From the NCBI RefSeq assembly GCF_000725805.1, contig NZ_KL647132.1, forward strand, positions 434,001 to 498,000: 64,000 bases of DNA, read 5' to 3'. Position 1 is the first letter of the stretch. Each line of letters starts with the position of its first letter. The position numbers and the translations under genes were made by a program. Source of the stretch: Streptomyces xanthophaeus. GTDB lineage: Bacteria > Actinomycetota > Actinomycetes > Streptomycetales > Streptomycetaceae. The notes beneath the pieces were generated by a model, which saw only the letters and a program-made list of their open reading frames with translations, did no database searches and was not told the origin of the DNA. Positions 1-7,549 of the stretch are shown in pieces.

Positions 1-720
1 CTGCGCGGTCAGACGGTCAAGATGACCCGCATGCGCAAGGTCATCGGCGACAACATGATGAAGGCCCTGCACTCGCAGGCGCAGCTCAGCTCCGTGGTCG
101 AGGTGGACATCACCAAGATCATGAAGCTGCGCGAGAAGGCCAAGGCCGGCTTCCTCGCCCGCGAGGGCGTCAAGCTGTCCCCGATGCCGTTCTTCGTCAA
201 GGCCGCTGCCCAGGCGCTGAAGGCCCACGCGGTCGTCAACGCCCGGATCAACGAGGACGAGGGCACCATCACCTACTTCGACTCGGAGAACATCGGCATC
301 GCCGTGGACTCCGAGAAGGGCCTGATGACCCCGGTCATCAAGGGTGCCGGTGACCTCAACCTGGCGGGCATCTCCAAGGCGACCGCCGATCTGGCCGCCA
401 AGGTCCGCGGCAACAAGATCACGCCGGACGAGCTGTCGGGCGCGACCTTCACCATCAGCAACACCGGCTCGCGCGGTGCGCTGTTCGACACGGTCATCGT
501 GCCGCCGAACCAGGTCGCCATCCTGGGCATCGGTGCCACGGTCAAGCGCCCGGTGGTCATCGAGACCGCCGAGGGCACGAACATCGGCATCCGCGACATG
601 ACGTACCTGACCCTGTCCTACGACCACCGCCTGGTGGACGGCGCGGACGCGGCCCGGTACCTCTCGGCCGTCAAGGCGATCCTCGAGGCCGGCGAGTTCG
701 AGGTCGAGCTCGGTCTCTAA
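1..720 (+). CDS. sucB: Dihydrolipoamide acyltransferase E2 (2-oxoglutarate/pyruvate dehydrogenase), C-terminal part
   Basis: This is the 239-residue C-terminal end of an E2 acyltransferase whose start lies before base 1. The protein carries the acyl group on lipoate and passes it to CoA in the 2-oxoglutarate or pyruvate dehydrogenase complex. The visible part is the catalytic domain: it ends with DHRLVDGADAARYL (about 621-660), which holds the catalytic His of the family's DHRxVDG motif. The lipoyl and E1/E3-binding domains are outside the window. In actinobacteria one E2 serves both complexes, which fits the presence of aceE 1 kb downstream; that link is inferred. A strong hairpin follows the stop, so the GntR gene downstream is probably a separate transcript. 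Confidence 0.93.
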   Translation: MRGQTVKMTRMRKVIGDNMMKALHSQAQLSSVVEVDITKIMKLREKAKAGFLAREGVKLSPMPFFVKAAAQALKAHAVVNARINEDEGTITYFDSENIGIAVDSEKGLMTPVIKGAGDLNLAGISKATADLAAKVRGNKITPDELSGATFTISNTGSRGALFDTVIVPPNQVAILGIGATVKRPVVIETAEGTNIGIRDMTYLTLSYDHRLVDGADAARYLSAVKAILEAGEFEVELGL

Positions 721-768
721 GGGCCTGCACGACCTGAACACGGTCGGCTTGTAACCAGCCTCACCGTC

Positions 769-805
769 GGCGCCCCCGTCCGGAATACTTCCGGACGGGG
801 GCGCC
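769..805 (+). terminator. Hairpin terminator after the E2 gene
   Basis: Perfect 17-bp inverted repeat (769-785 with 789-805) with a 3-base loop, 48 bases after the E2 stop codon. No long U-tract follows, which is usual in Streptomyces. Confidence 0.8.
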
Positions 806-867
806 GCCGTATTGTCTACGCATCAGGCCCCGCGCGACCTGCCCAGCCATCAGGAGATGAAGCCCCG

Positions 868-1494
868 ATGATCACCCCACCCGTCGTGCACTCGCTGCGC
901 GAGCAGATCCGCGAGCACATCGTGGAGGGGATCGTCAGCGGACGCTGGAAGCCCGGCGAGCGGATCGTGGAGCGCCGGATCGCCGTGGAGCTGGAAGTCA
1001 GCCAGACGCCCGTGCGCGAGGCCCTGCGCGAGCTGGAGACCCTGCGGCTGATCGAGTCGGCGCCGAACAAGGGCGTGCGCGTACGCAACCTCTCGGCCGC
1101 GGACCTGGAGGAGATCTACCCGGTCCGGGCGGGCCTGGAGCAGATCGCGGCGGAGCTGGCCGCGCCCCGGCTGGCGGCCGACTGCACGGCCCTGGAGCCG
1201 CACGTCGCGGCCCTGTGGGAGGCCGACCGCACCGAGGACGGCACGGCCCAGGTGCGGCACACGGTGGGCTTCCACCGGGAGATGGTCCGGGCGGCCGGGA
1301 ACAGCGTGCTGCTGCACACCTGGGAGAGCCTGGGCATCGAGGTGTTCACGGCCCTGTCCATCCGCTGGCTCGGAACGGTCCAGAAGTCCTACGCCGAGGA
1401 GCACGAGGCCCTCGTCGACGCCTTCCGCAATCAGGATCCGGACATCGGTCTGCTGGTGAAGCGGCACGTGCTGGGCTGCGCACCCCGCGCCTGA
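868..1494 (+). CDS. GntR-family (FCD/VanR-type) transcriptional regulator
   Basis: A 208-residue regulator. The N-terminus (residues about 8-75) is a GntR winged helix with the typical pattern REHIVEGIVSGRWKPGERI, followed by SQTPVREALRELE as the recognition region. The rest is an alpha-helical FCD-like effector domain, a little shorter than usual. ATG 868 is preceded by GGAG about 10 bases upstream. The gene lies between the E2 gene and aceE, and a perfect 17-bp palindrome sits in the aceE leader. By analogy with PdhR, a GntR-family regulator of pyruvate dehydrogenase in enterobacteria, it may control aceE in response to a carboxylic acid. That role is inferred from position only. Confidence 0.85.
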   Translation: MITPPVVHSLREQIREHIVEGIVSGRWKPGERIVERRIAVELEVSQTPVREALRELETLRLIESAPNKGVRVRNLSAADLEEIYPVRAGLEQIAAELAAPRLAADCTALEPHVAALWEADRTEDGTAQVRHTVGFHREMVRAAGNSVLLHTWESLGIEVFTALSIRWLGTVQKSYAEEHEALVDAFRNQDPDIGLLVKRHVLGCAPRA

Positions 1495-1518
1495 CCCGGC
1501 TCTTTGCCCTGGTTTGAC

Positions 1519-1555
1519 CGGCACTGCGTGCCTTGTTTCCTGGCACGCGGTGCCG
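1519..1555 (+). terminator. Hairpin after the GntR gene
   Basis: Arms 1519-1532 and 1542-1555 pair at 13 of 14 positions around a 9-base loop, 25 bases after the GntR stop. It should separate GntR transcription from aceE. Confidence 0.65.
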
Positions 1556-1592
1556 ACTTTCGTCACTTCGACATTTTCTCGCCACATTTGTT

Positions 1593-1609
1593 TGATCGAT
1601 CATCGATCA
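1593..1609. promoter_or_regulatory. 17-bp perfect palindrome in the aceE leader (candidate GntR operator)
   Basis: tgatcgatcatcgatca reads as an 8+1+8 perfect palindrome, 104 bases before the aceE ATG, in an AT-richer stretch that probably holds the promoter. The size and symmetry suit a GntR dimer site. Binding by the adjacent regulator is inferred. Confidence 0.5.
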
Positions 1610-1713
1610 GCGATTTACAGTCGGTGCGGACCTCAACCAGGTCCAACGACCCTGTCCTGCCCGTCAGGGATTTTTTCACCACCTCTCCTTTGTCCGGAAG
1701 GCGGCGCACACCG

Positions 1714-4398
1714 ATGTCCGACCCCGTAGGAAAGCTTCCGAGCGAGCTCGACCAGCTCCCGGACCGCGACACCGAGGAGACCGCCGAATGGGCGGCCTCC
1801 CTCGACGCCGTCGCCCAGGCCGCCGGTACGCGCCGCGCCGAATACCTGCTCCGCCGCACGCTCCAGCACGCCGAGGCCGCCGGCCTCGCGCTGCCGAAGC
1901 TGCTGGAGACGGACTACGTCAACACCATCCCCACCGCCGCGGAGCCGGAGTTCCCCGGTGACGAGGCGATGGAAGCCAGGATCACCGCCTGGAACCGCTG
2001 GAACGCGGCCGCCATGGTGACCCGCGGCTCCAAGTACGGCGTCGGCGGCCACATCGCCACCTTCGCCTCCGCCGCGTGGCTCTACGAGACCGGCTTCCAG
2101 CACTTCTTCCGCGGGAAGGAGGCCGACGGATCGGGCGACCAGCTCTACATCCAGGGCCACGCCTCCCCCGGCATCTACGCCCGCGCCTTCCTCGACGGCC
2201 GGATCTCCGAGCAGCAGCTCGACAACTTCCGCCAGGAGTCCGGCGGCAACGGCCTGCCGTCCTACCCGCACCCGCGGCGCCTGCCGTGGCTGTGGGAGTT
2301 CCCCACGGTCTCCATGGGCCTCGGCCCGCTCTCCGCGATCTACCAGGCGCGCTTCAACCGCTACCTGCAGAACCGGAGCATCAAGGACACCGCCAACTCG
2401 CACGTCTGGGCCTTCCTGGGCGACGGCGAGATGGACGAGCCCGAGTCGACCGCCGCCCTGGCCCTCGCCTCCCGCGAGCAGCTCGACAACCTGACCTTCG
2501 TCATCAACTGCAACCTGCAGCGCCTCGACGGTCCGGTCCGCGCCAACTTCCGCGTGGTCCAGGAGCTGGAGGCCCAGTTCCGCGGCGCCGGCTGGAACGT
2601 CATCAAGTCGCTGTGGGGCTCCGCCTGGGACGAGCTGTTCCAGCTCGACACCACGGGCGCCCTGGTACGCCGCCTGCGCGAGGTACCGGACGCGCAGTTC
2701 CAGACGTACGCGACCCGCGACGTGGCCTACATCCGCCAGCACTTCTTCGGCGCCGACGCCGAGCTCGTGCAGCTGGCCGGTGTGCTCTCCGACGCGAAGA
2801 TCGCCGAGTGCTTCCACAGCTCCCGCGGCGGCCACGAGCCCCGCAAGGTCTACGCCGCGTACAAGGCCGCCCTGGAGCACAAGGGCGCGCCGACGGTCAT
2901 CCTGGCGCAGACCGTCAAGGGCTACACGCTGGGTGCCGGGTTCGAGTCGAAGAACGCGAACCACCAGATGAAGAAGCTGACGATCGACGAGTTCAAGGAC
3001 ATGCGTGACCTCCTTGGCCTGCCGATCCCGGACAGCGCCTTCGCCGACGGCCAGGTCCCGTACGGCCACCCGGGCGCGAACAGCCCCGAGGTCCAGTACC
3101 TGAACGAGCGCCGCGCGGCCCTCGGCGGCCCCGCCCCGGCCCGCAAGGTCAAGCACGTGGCCCTGCCCGCCCCGGCGGACCGCTCCTTCGCCCCGCTGCT
3201 CAAGGGCTCCGGCAAGCAGGAGATGGCCACCACCATGGCCTTCGTCCGCCTCGTCAAGGACCTGATGCGGGACAAGGAGACCGGCAAGCGCTGGGTGCCG
3301 ATCGTCCCCGACGAGGCCCGCACCTTCGGCATGGAGTCCCTCTTCCCGTCGGCCGGCATCTACTCGCCGCTGGGCCAGACGTACGAGCCGGTCGACCGCG
3401 ACCAGCTCATGTACTACAAGGAAGCCAAGGACGGCCAGATCCTCAACGAGGGGATCACCGAGGCCGGCGCCATGGCCGACTTCATCGCCGCCTGCACGTC
3501 GTACGCGACGCACGGCGAGCCGATGATCCCGTTCTACATCTTCTACTCGATGTTCGGCTGGCAGCGCACCGCCGACCAGATGTGGCAGCTCGCCGACCAG
3601 CTCGGCAAGGGCTTCATCGTCGGCGCCACCGCCGGCCGCACCACGCTGACCGGTGAGGGCCTGCAGCACGCGGACGGCCACTCGCACCTGATCGCGTCCA
3701 CGAACCCGGCGTCGCTCAACTACGACCCGGCCTTCGCGTTCGAGATCGCGGTGATCGTCAAGGACGGTCTGCGCCGGATGTACGGCGAGAAGCCGGAAGA
3801 CGTCTTCTACTACCTGACGGTCTACAACGAGCCGAAGGTGCAGCCCGCGATCCCCGAGGGCGTCGAGGAGGGCATCCTCAAGGGTCTCTACCGCTTCAAC
3901 ACGGCGGCCGACCTCGCGGAGGCGGCCCCGGCCGCCGACGCCCCGAAGATCCAGCTGATGGCCTCCGGTACGGCGATCCACTGGGCGCTCGAGGCGCAGA
4001 AGCTCCTCGCCGCCGACTGGAACGTGGCCGCCGACGTCTGGTCCGCCACCTCCTGGGGCGAGCTGCGGCGCGACGCGCTGGAGTGCGACGAGGCACTGCT
4101 GCGCGGCGAGGTGCGCACCCCGTACGTCACCCGCGCGCTGGAGGGCGTCACCAGCCCGGTCCTCGCCGTCTCCGACTGGATGCGTCAGGTCCCGGACCAG
4201 ATCAGCCAGTGGGTGGAGCAGGACTGGACCTCGCTGGGTACGGACGGCTTCGGCCTGTCCGACACCCGTGAGGGCGCCCGCCGTCACTTCGGTGTCGACG
4301 CCCAGTCGATCGTGGTGGCCGCGCTGGCCCAGCTCGCCCGCCGCGGCGAGGTGCCGGCGTCCTCCATCAAGGAAGCCCGCGAGCGCTACGGCCTCTGA
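1714..4398 (+). CDS. aceE: Pyruvate dehydrogenase E1 component, homodimeric type
   Basis: An 894-residue E1 that decarboxylates pyruvate with thiamine diphosphate and acetylates the E2 lipoyl group. Length and sequence match the homodimeric AceE type of proteobacteria and actinobacteria. The thiamine diphosphate/Mg motif GDGEMDEPE lies at about residue 236, followed by [12 protein letters not shown]. The pyrimidine-binding and C-terminal domains follow (for example [20 protein letters not shown]). ATG 1714 is chosen because the protein family starts here and GGAAGG lies about 13 bases upstream; the open frame extends to 1504 but that extension looks like leader. It is monocistronic by appearance: a candidate operator upstream and a strong bidirectional hairpin downstream. 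Confidence 0.96.
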   Translation: MSDPVGKLPSELDQLPDRDTEETAEWAASLDAVAQAAGTRRAEYLLRRTLQHAEAAGLALPKLLETDYVNTIPTAAEPEFPGDEAMEARITAWNRWNAAAMVTRGSKYGVGGHIATFASAAWLYETGFQHFFRGKEADGSGDQLYIQGHASPGIYARAFLDGRISEQQLDNFRQESGGNGLPSYPHPRRLPWLWEFPTVSMGLGPLSAIYQARFNRYLQNRSIKDTANSHVWAFLGDGEMDEPESTAALALASREQLDNLTFVINCNLQRLDGPVRANFRVVQELEAQFRGAGWNVIKSLWGSAWDELFQLDTTGALVRRLREVPDAQFQTYATRDVAYIRQHFFGADAELVQLAGVLSDAKIAECFHSSRGGHEPRKVYAAYKAALEHKGAPTVILAQTVKGYTLGAGFESKNANHQMKKLTIDEFKDMRDLLGLPIPDSAFADGQVPYGHPGANSPEVQYLNERRAALGGPAPARKVKHVALPAPADRSFAPLLKGSGKQEMATTMAFVRLVKDLMRDKETGKRWVPIVPDEARTFGMESLFPSAGIYSPLGQTYEPVDRDQLMYYKEAKDGQILNEGITEAGAMADFIAACTSYATHGEPMIPFYIFYSMFGWQRTADQMWQLADQLGKGFIVGATAGRTTLTGEGLQHADGHSHLIASTNPASLNYDPAFAFEIAVIVKDGLRRMYGEKPEDVFYYLTVYNEPKVQPAIPEGVEEGILKGLYRFNTAADLAEAAPAADAPKIQLMASGTAIHWALEAQKLLAADWNVAADVWSATSWGELRRDALECDEALLRGEVRTPYVTRALEGVTSPVLAVSDWMRQVPDQISQWVEQDWTSLGTDGFGLSDTREGARRHFGVDAQSIVVAALAQLARRGEVPASSIKEARERYGL

Positions 4399-4410
4399 GT
4401 TCTGAGCACC

Positions 4411-4475
4411 GCACACGGCGAAAGGCCGGTGTCCACCCCGCCAACGGGGTCGGACACCGGCCTTTCGCCGTGTGC
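4411..4475. terminator. Long bidirectional terminator after aceE
   Basis: Arms 4411-4440 and 4445-4475 pair almost perfectly, with one bulged base and a 4-base loop. It starts 13 bases after the aceE stop. Confidence 0.88.
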
Positions 4476-4517
4476 GCGGTGGCGGCGCGGGGGCGGACCC
4501 GTGATGCTGGAGCCGTG

Positions 4518-5036
4518 ATGGACGAGACGGAGTTCTGGGAGATCGTCGACCGTACCCGCGAGGCCGCCGAGGGCGACCCCGAGGAGCATGCCGAGCTGCT
4601 CGTGGAACGGCTGGCGCAGCTGGACCCGGACTCCGTCCTGGACTTCGCCCGGCACTTCGAGTCGCGGTACAACCGTGCGTACACCTGGGACCTGTGGGGC
4701 GCCGCCTGGGTGCTGCTCGACGGCGCGAGCGACGACGCCTTCGACTACTTCCGCTGCTGGCTGATCGGCCAGGGCCGGGAGGTCTTCGAGGGCGGTGTGC
4801 ACGACCCCGACCAGCTGGCGGAGCTGCTGGGGGAGTTCGACGAGGAGATCGACGGGGACGGCGAGGAGCTCGGGTACGCGGCCGACGAGGCCTACGAGCA
4901 GCTGACCGGCTCGGTGGCGCCGGACCTCGGGGTGCCGCTCCAGCCGGCCGAGCCGGAGGGCACCCCGCTGGACTTCGAGAACGAAGGCGTGCTCGCGGAG
5001 CGCTTCCCCCGGCTCTGGGACCGTTTCCGGGACTGA
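4518..5036 (+). CDS. DUF4240 domain protein
   Basis: A 172-residue acidic protein of unknown function. It begins MDETEFWEIVDRTREAA and contains ALD/DFARHFESRYNRAYTWDLWGAA-like segments typical of DUF4240, a family of small cytoplasmic proteins that often sit beside immunity-like genes. ATG 4518 is chosen because the domain starts there; the codons before it read as non-conserved sequence. There is no signal peptide or membrane segment. The gene converges on the SDR gene, whose stop is 8 bases away, and I see no operon partner. Confidence 0.75.
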   Translation: MDETEFWEIVDRTREAAEGDPEEHAELLVERLAQLDPDSVLDFARHFESRYNRAYTWDLWGAAWVLLDGASDDAFDYFRCWLIGQGREVFEGGVHDPDQLAELLGEFDEEIDGDGEELGYAADEAYEQLTGSVAPDLGVPLQPAEPEGTPLDFENEGVLAERFPRLWDRFRD

Positions 5037-5044
5037 CCGGCGGC

Positions 5045-5815
5045 TCAGTAGTGGGTGCCGCCGTCGATGCGGATCTCCGTACCGGTGATGAAGGCGCCGT
5101 CCTCGGAGCCCAGCATGGCGACCACGCCGGCCACGGTCTGCGGGCCGGCGAAGCCCTGGCCGAGGGCCGGGGCGAGCTTGGTGAACAGCGACCAGTCGGT
5201 GTCCTCGGGCAGGCCGGGGCCGGTGCCGGTGGTCATGCCGGACTCGATGGAGCCGGGCGCCACGGCGACGAAGCGCAGCCCCTGCTTGCTGTACTCGGCG
5301 GCCAGGGCGTGGGTCATGGACTGGATGCCGCCCTTGCTGGCCGCGTAGGCCGACATGTAGGGGTGGGCGAAGGACGCCGAGGTGGAGCTGAAGTTCACGA
5401 CGACGGGCTGGTCGCCCTCCAACAGCGCCGGGAGGGTTTCGCGGATCATCAGGAAGGTGCCGGTGAGGTTGACCGAGATGATCTTGTTCCAGAAGTCCAG
5501 CGTCGTCTGGTGGGTGTGCGCGGAACGCAGGATGCCGGCGGCGTTGACGAGTACGTCGAGTCCGCCGAGGATTCCGACGGCGGCGGGGACACCGGCCTGC
5601 ACCGCGCTCTCGTCGGATATGTCGAGGAGGGCGGTGGTCAGCCGGTCCGCGTGCCCGTCGGCGGCGGCCCGCTCGGCCGTCGCCTTGAGGCCGGACTCGC
5701 TGACGTCCACGGTGTGGACGCGGCCGCCTTCGGCGAGGATGCGGTGGACGGTGGCCTGGCCGATGCCGGATCCGCCGCCGGTGATGAGGACGCGACGTCC
5801 TTCGTAACGGTTCAT
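5045..5815 (-). CDS. SDR-family NAD(P)-dependent oxidoreductase
   Basis: A 256-residue classical short-chain dehydrogenase. The cofactor motif TGGGSGIG lies at about residues 12-19, NAAG at about 91, and the catalytic Ser and YAASK motif in the 140-160 range. The C-terminus GTEIRIDGGTHY is typical of the family. The substrate is unknown. It is transcribed away from a TetR regulator whose start lies 88 bases away, with a candidate operator between them (5841-5867), so repression by that regulator is likely. ATG 5815 has no clear Shine-Dalgarno sequence. Confidence 0.88.
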   Translation of the reverse strand: MNRYEGRRVLITGGGSGIGQATVHRILAEGGRVHTVDVSESGLKATAERAAADGHADRLTTALLDISDESAVQAGVPAAVGILGGLDVLVNAAGILRSAHTHQTTLDFWNKIISVNLTGTFLMIRETLPALLEGDQPVVVNFSSTSASFAHPYMSAYAASKGGIQSMTHALAAEYSKQGLRFVAVAPGSIESGMTTGTGPGLPEDTDWSLFTKLAPALGQGFAGPQTVAGVVAMLGSEDGAFITGTEIRIDGGTHY

Positions 5816-5840
5816 GGGGGTGAGAGTACCGAGTGGATGA

Positions 5841-5867
5841 CACGTTTTGCCAGAGCGTCAAAGCGTG
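5841..5867. promoter_or_regulatory. Candidate TetR operator between SDR and TetR genes
   Basis: Inverted arms cacgttttg (5841-5849) and caaagcgtg (5859-5867) match at 8 of 9 positions. The core tttgcc-n5-gtcaaa (5846-5862) resembles many TetR-family operators. It lies in the divergent promoter region. Confidence 0.5.
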
Positions 5868-5903
5868 CAATCAGCTGCGCGCGCGAGGGGTACGCTTCAC
5901 CTC

Positions 5904-6557
5904 GTGAGATCCCCACGTCCGTACTCTCCCCAGGCCGGCCCCGGAACCCAGTCGCTGACCGAGCGCCGCAAGGCCGCCACCCAGCTCGACATCGCCCGCG
6001 CGGCGTGCGAGCTCTTCGCCGAGCACGGCCCCGACGGCACCACCGCCGAGGACATCGCCCACCGGGCGGGCGTGGCGCTGCGCACGTTCTACCGCTACTT
6101 CCGCAACAAGCAGGAGGCGGTGGCCCCGCTGCTCGCGGGCGGCGGTGACGCCTGGCGCGCACTGCTCGCCGAGGAGGACCCCGGCACCCCGCTCACGGAA
6201 GCGCTGGAACGCGCCGTCACCCGCTCGCTGAGCGGGCCCCAGGCGGTTGCCGAGGGCCTGGAGGTGACCCGCGGGCTGCTGCGCGCGGCGACGACCGACG
6301 AGGCCCTGCGCGCGGTCTGGTACCGGGTGAACCAGGACTCCGAGGAGCGCCTGGTCCCGGTGGTGTCCCGGCTGGCCGGACCGGACGCCGACGCGCTGGC
6401 CGTCCGCCTGCTCGCCGCGGCGGCCACGGACGCGATCCGCATCTCCCTGGAACTCTGGTCGGCCACGGACGCCCCGGTGTCGGGCCCCGGCTCCCCCGCC
6501 GAACTCGCGGTGCGCTGCCTGCGCGACCTGACCGGCGCGATGCCCTTGCTGCGCTGA
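5904..6557 (+). CDS. TetR-family transcriptional regulator
   Basis: A 217-residue repressor. The N-terminal HTH is clear: AACELFAEHGPDGTTAEDI, then AGVALRTFYRYFRNKQEAV. The C-terminal ligand domain is divergent. GTG 5904 is chosen because the conserved region begins about 15 residues later and a TTG at 5847 would place the start inside the divergent promoter region. GAGGGG lies upstream with a rather long spacer. It probably controls the divergent SDR gene through the inverted repeat between them; the ligand is unknown. Confidence 0.85.
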   Translation: MRSPRPYSPQAGPGTQSLTERRKAATQLDIARAACELFAEHGPDGTTAEDIAHRAGVALRTFYRYFRNKQEAVAPLLAGGGDAWRALLAEEDPGTPLTEALERAVTRSLSGPQAVAEGLEVTRGLLRAATTDEALRAVWYRVNQDSEERLVPVVSRLAGPDADALAVRLLAAAATDAIRISLELWSATDAPVSGPGSPAELAVRCLRDLTGAMPLLR

Positions 6558-6635
6558 GTCCGGCGCAGCAAGGGCATCGGTCCGCGATCGTGGGGTCCTT
6601 GCGGTTCTGACGTGTCCTACGGGTGCGGGCGGGCC

Positions 6636-7175
6636 TCAGCGGCCGCCGCCGCCTCCGCCGCCACCCCAGCCACCGTTGCCGCCGCCACCGCCGCCACCGC
6701 CCCAGTCACCGTTGCCGCCGCCTCCGCCGCCGCCCCAGTCACCGTTGCCGTTGCCGCCGCGGCCGCCACCCCAGTCGCCGTTGCCGCCACCGCCGTTATT
6801 CCAGTCACCGTTGCCACCGCGGCCGTTGCCCCAGTCGTTGTTGCCCCAGTCGCCGTTGCCACCGCGGCCGGAGTCGTTCCAGTTGGCGTCGTGCCAGTTG
6901 TTGTCACGCCAGTTGGAGTTGTTCCAGTTGTGGTCGCGCCAGTTGCCGCCGTTTCCGCCGACCCCGCCCTCGTCCCAGCACCAGCTGGGCCGGTCGCGCC
7001 AGTCCCGGTTGCAGCACTCGTCCCAGCGCCCGTTCCAGTTCTCGGAGCACCTCCAGTTGCCGCCGCCGCCACCGCCACCGGTGACGGTCGCGGCCGAGGC
7101 GCCCGCGACCGGCAGCAGGCCGATCGCGACTCCTGCGGCCCCTGTCAGGACTGCCGCAACGATCCTACGGCGCAT
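6636..7175 (-). CDS. Secreted Gly/Asn/Trp-rich repeat protein
   Basis: A 179-residue protein with a signal peptide (MRRRIVAAVLTGAAGVAIG, cleavage near AGASA/A at about residue 28). The first half of the mature part holds Cys residues in a Trp-rich context (NWRCSENWNGRWDECC). The second half is low complexity: repeats of GGNGDWG, with glycine runs of up to eight or nine residues to the end. ATG 7175 is preferred to ATG 7181 because GGAGGT (7184-7189) is then 8 bases away rather than 2. I recognise no enzyme domain. It may be an extracellular matrix or surface protein; this is a guess from composition. No clear operon partner. Confidence 0.75.
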   Translation of the reverse strand: MRRRIVAAVLTGAAGVAIGLLPVAGASAATVTGGGGGGGNWRCSENWNGRWDECCNRDWRDRPSWCWDEGGVGGNGGNWRDHNWNNSNWRDNNWHDANWNDSGRGGNGDWGNNDWGNGRGGNGDWNNGGGGNGDWGGGRGGNGNGDWGGGGGGGNGDWGGGGGGGGNGGWGGGGGGGGR

Positions 7176-7549
7176 TTTCATGCACCTCCGAACATGTCTC
7201 GCTTATTAGGCGTTTAGGTCATTTCCACCCTCACCCGCCCCCGCCGCCCTGTCAAAGCGAAACGGCCCCCCGCCACCCCCCGCGGAGCCCGATACAAGGC
7301 CTCCCACCAGGCATGATCCCCTTTCCGTAGCGGCCCGGGCCGAGGCCGGGGAAGCAAGCCGGATCCGGCGGCCGCCCGCACGTTCCGTGCACGGAACCGT
7401 CACGTGGCGTCGGACGCGCACGCGGGCCGACGGAGGGGGCCGAAGAGACGCCGGACCATGAGACGGCCCGGCGCCGACCGCACCAACTCGGTACCATCCA
7501 GGCCCGGGTGGCCGCTCCACGCCGCCCGGCGACACGGGGGGGATGGAAC
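7176..7549. other. Intergenic region with a 16-bp palindrome
   Basis: No supported gene. Divergent promoters for the Gly-rich protein and the kinase must lie here. The perfect palindrome gttccgtgcacggaac occupies 7382-7397, about 150 bases before the kinase start; its function is unknown. Confidence 0.5.

Noticed and set aside
1633..4416. Long open frame on the minus strand opposite aceE (927 codons)
   Set aside because: It is a high-G+C mirror of aceE without domain, start signal or plausible composition.
6616..7084. Possible CRISPR array or tandem repeat DNA in the Gly-rich region
   Set aside because: Repeat units vary in length and follow codon boundaries of a secreted protein. There are no spacers or cas genes.
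7206..7535. Minus-strand ORF between the Gly-rich protein and the kinase genes
   Set aside because: It is Arg/Gly/Pro-rich without motif or ribosome site and overlaps the promoter region.
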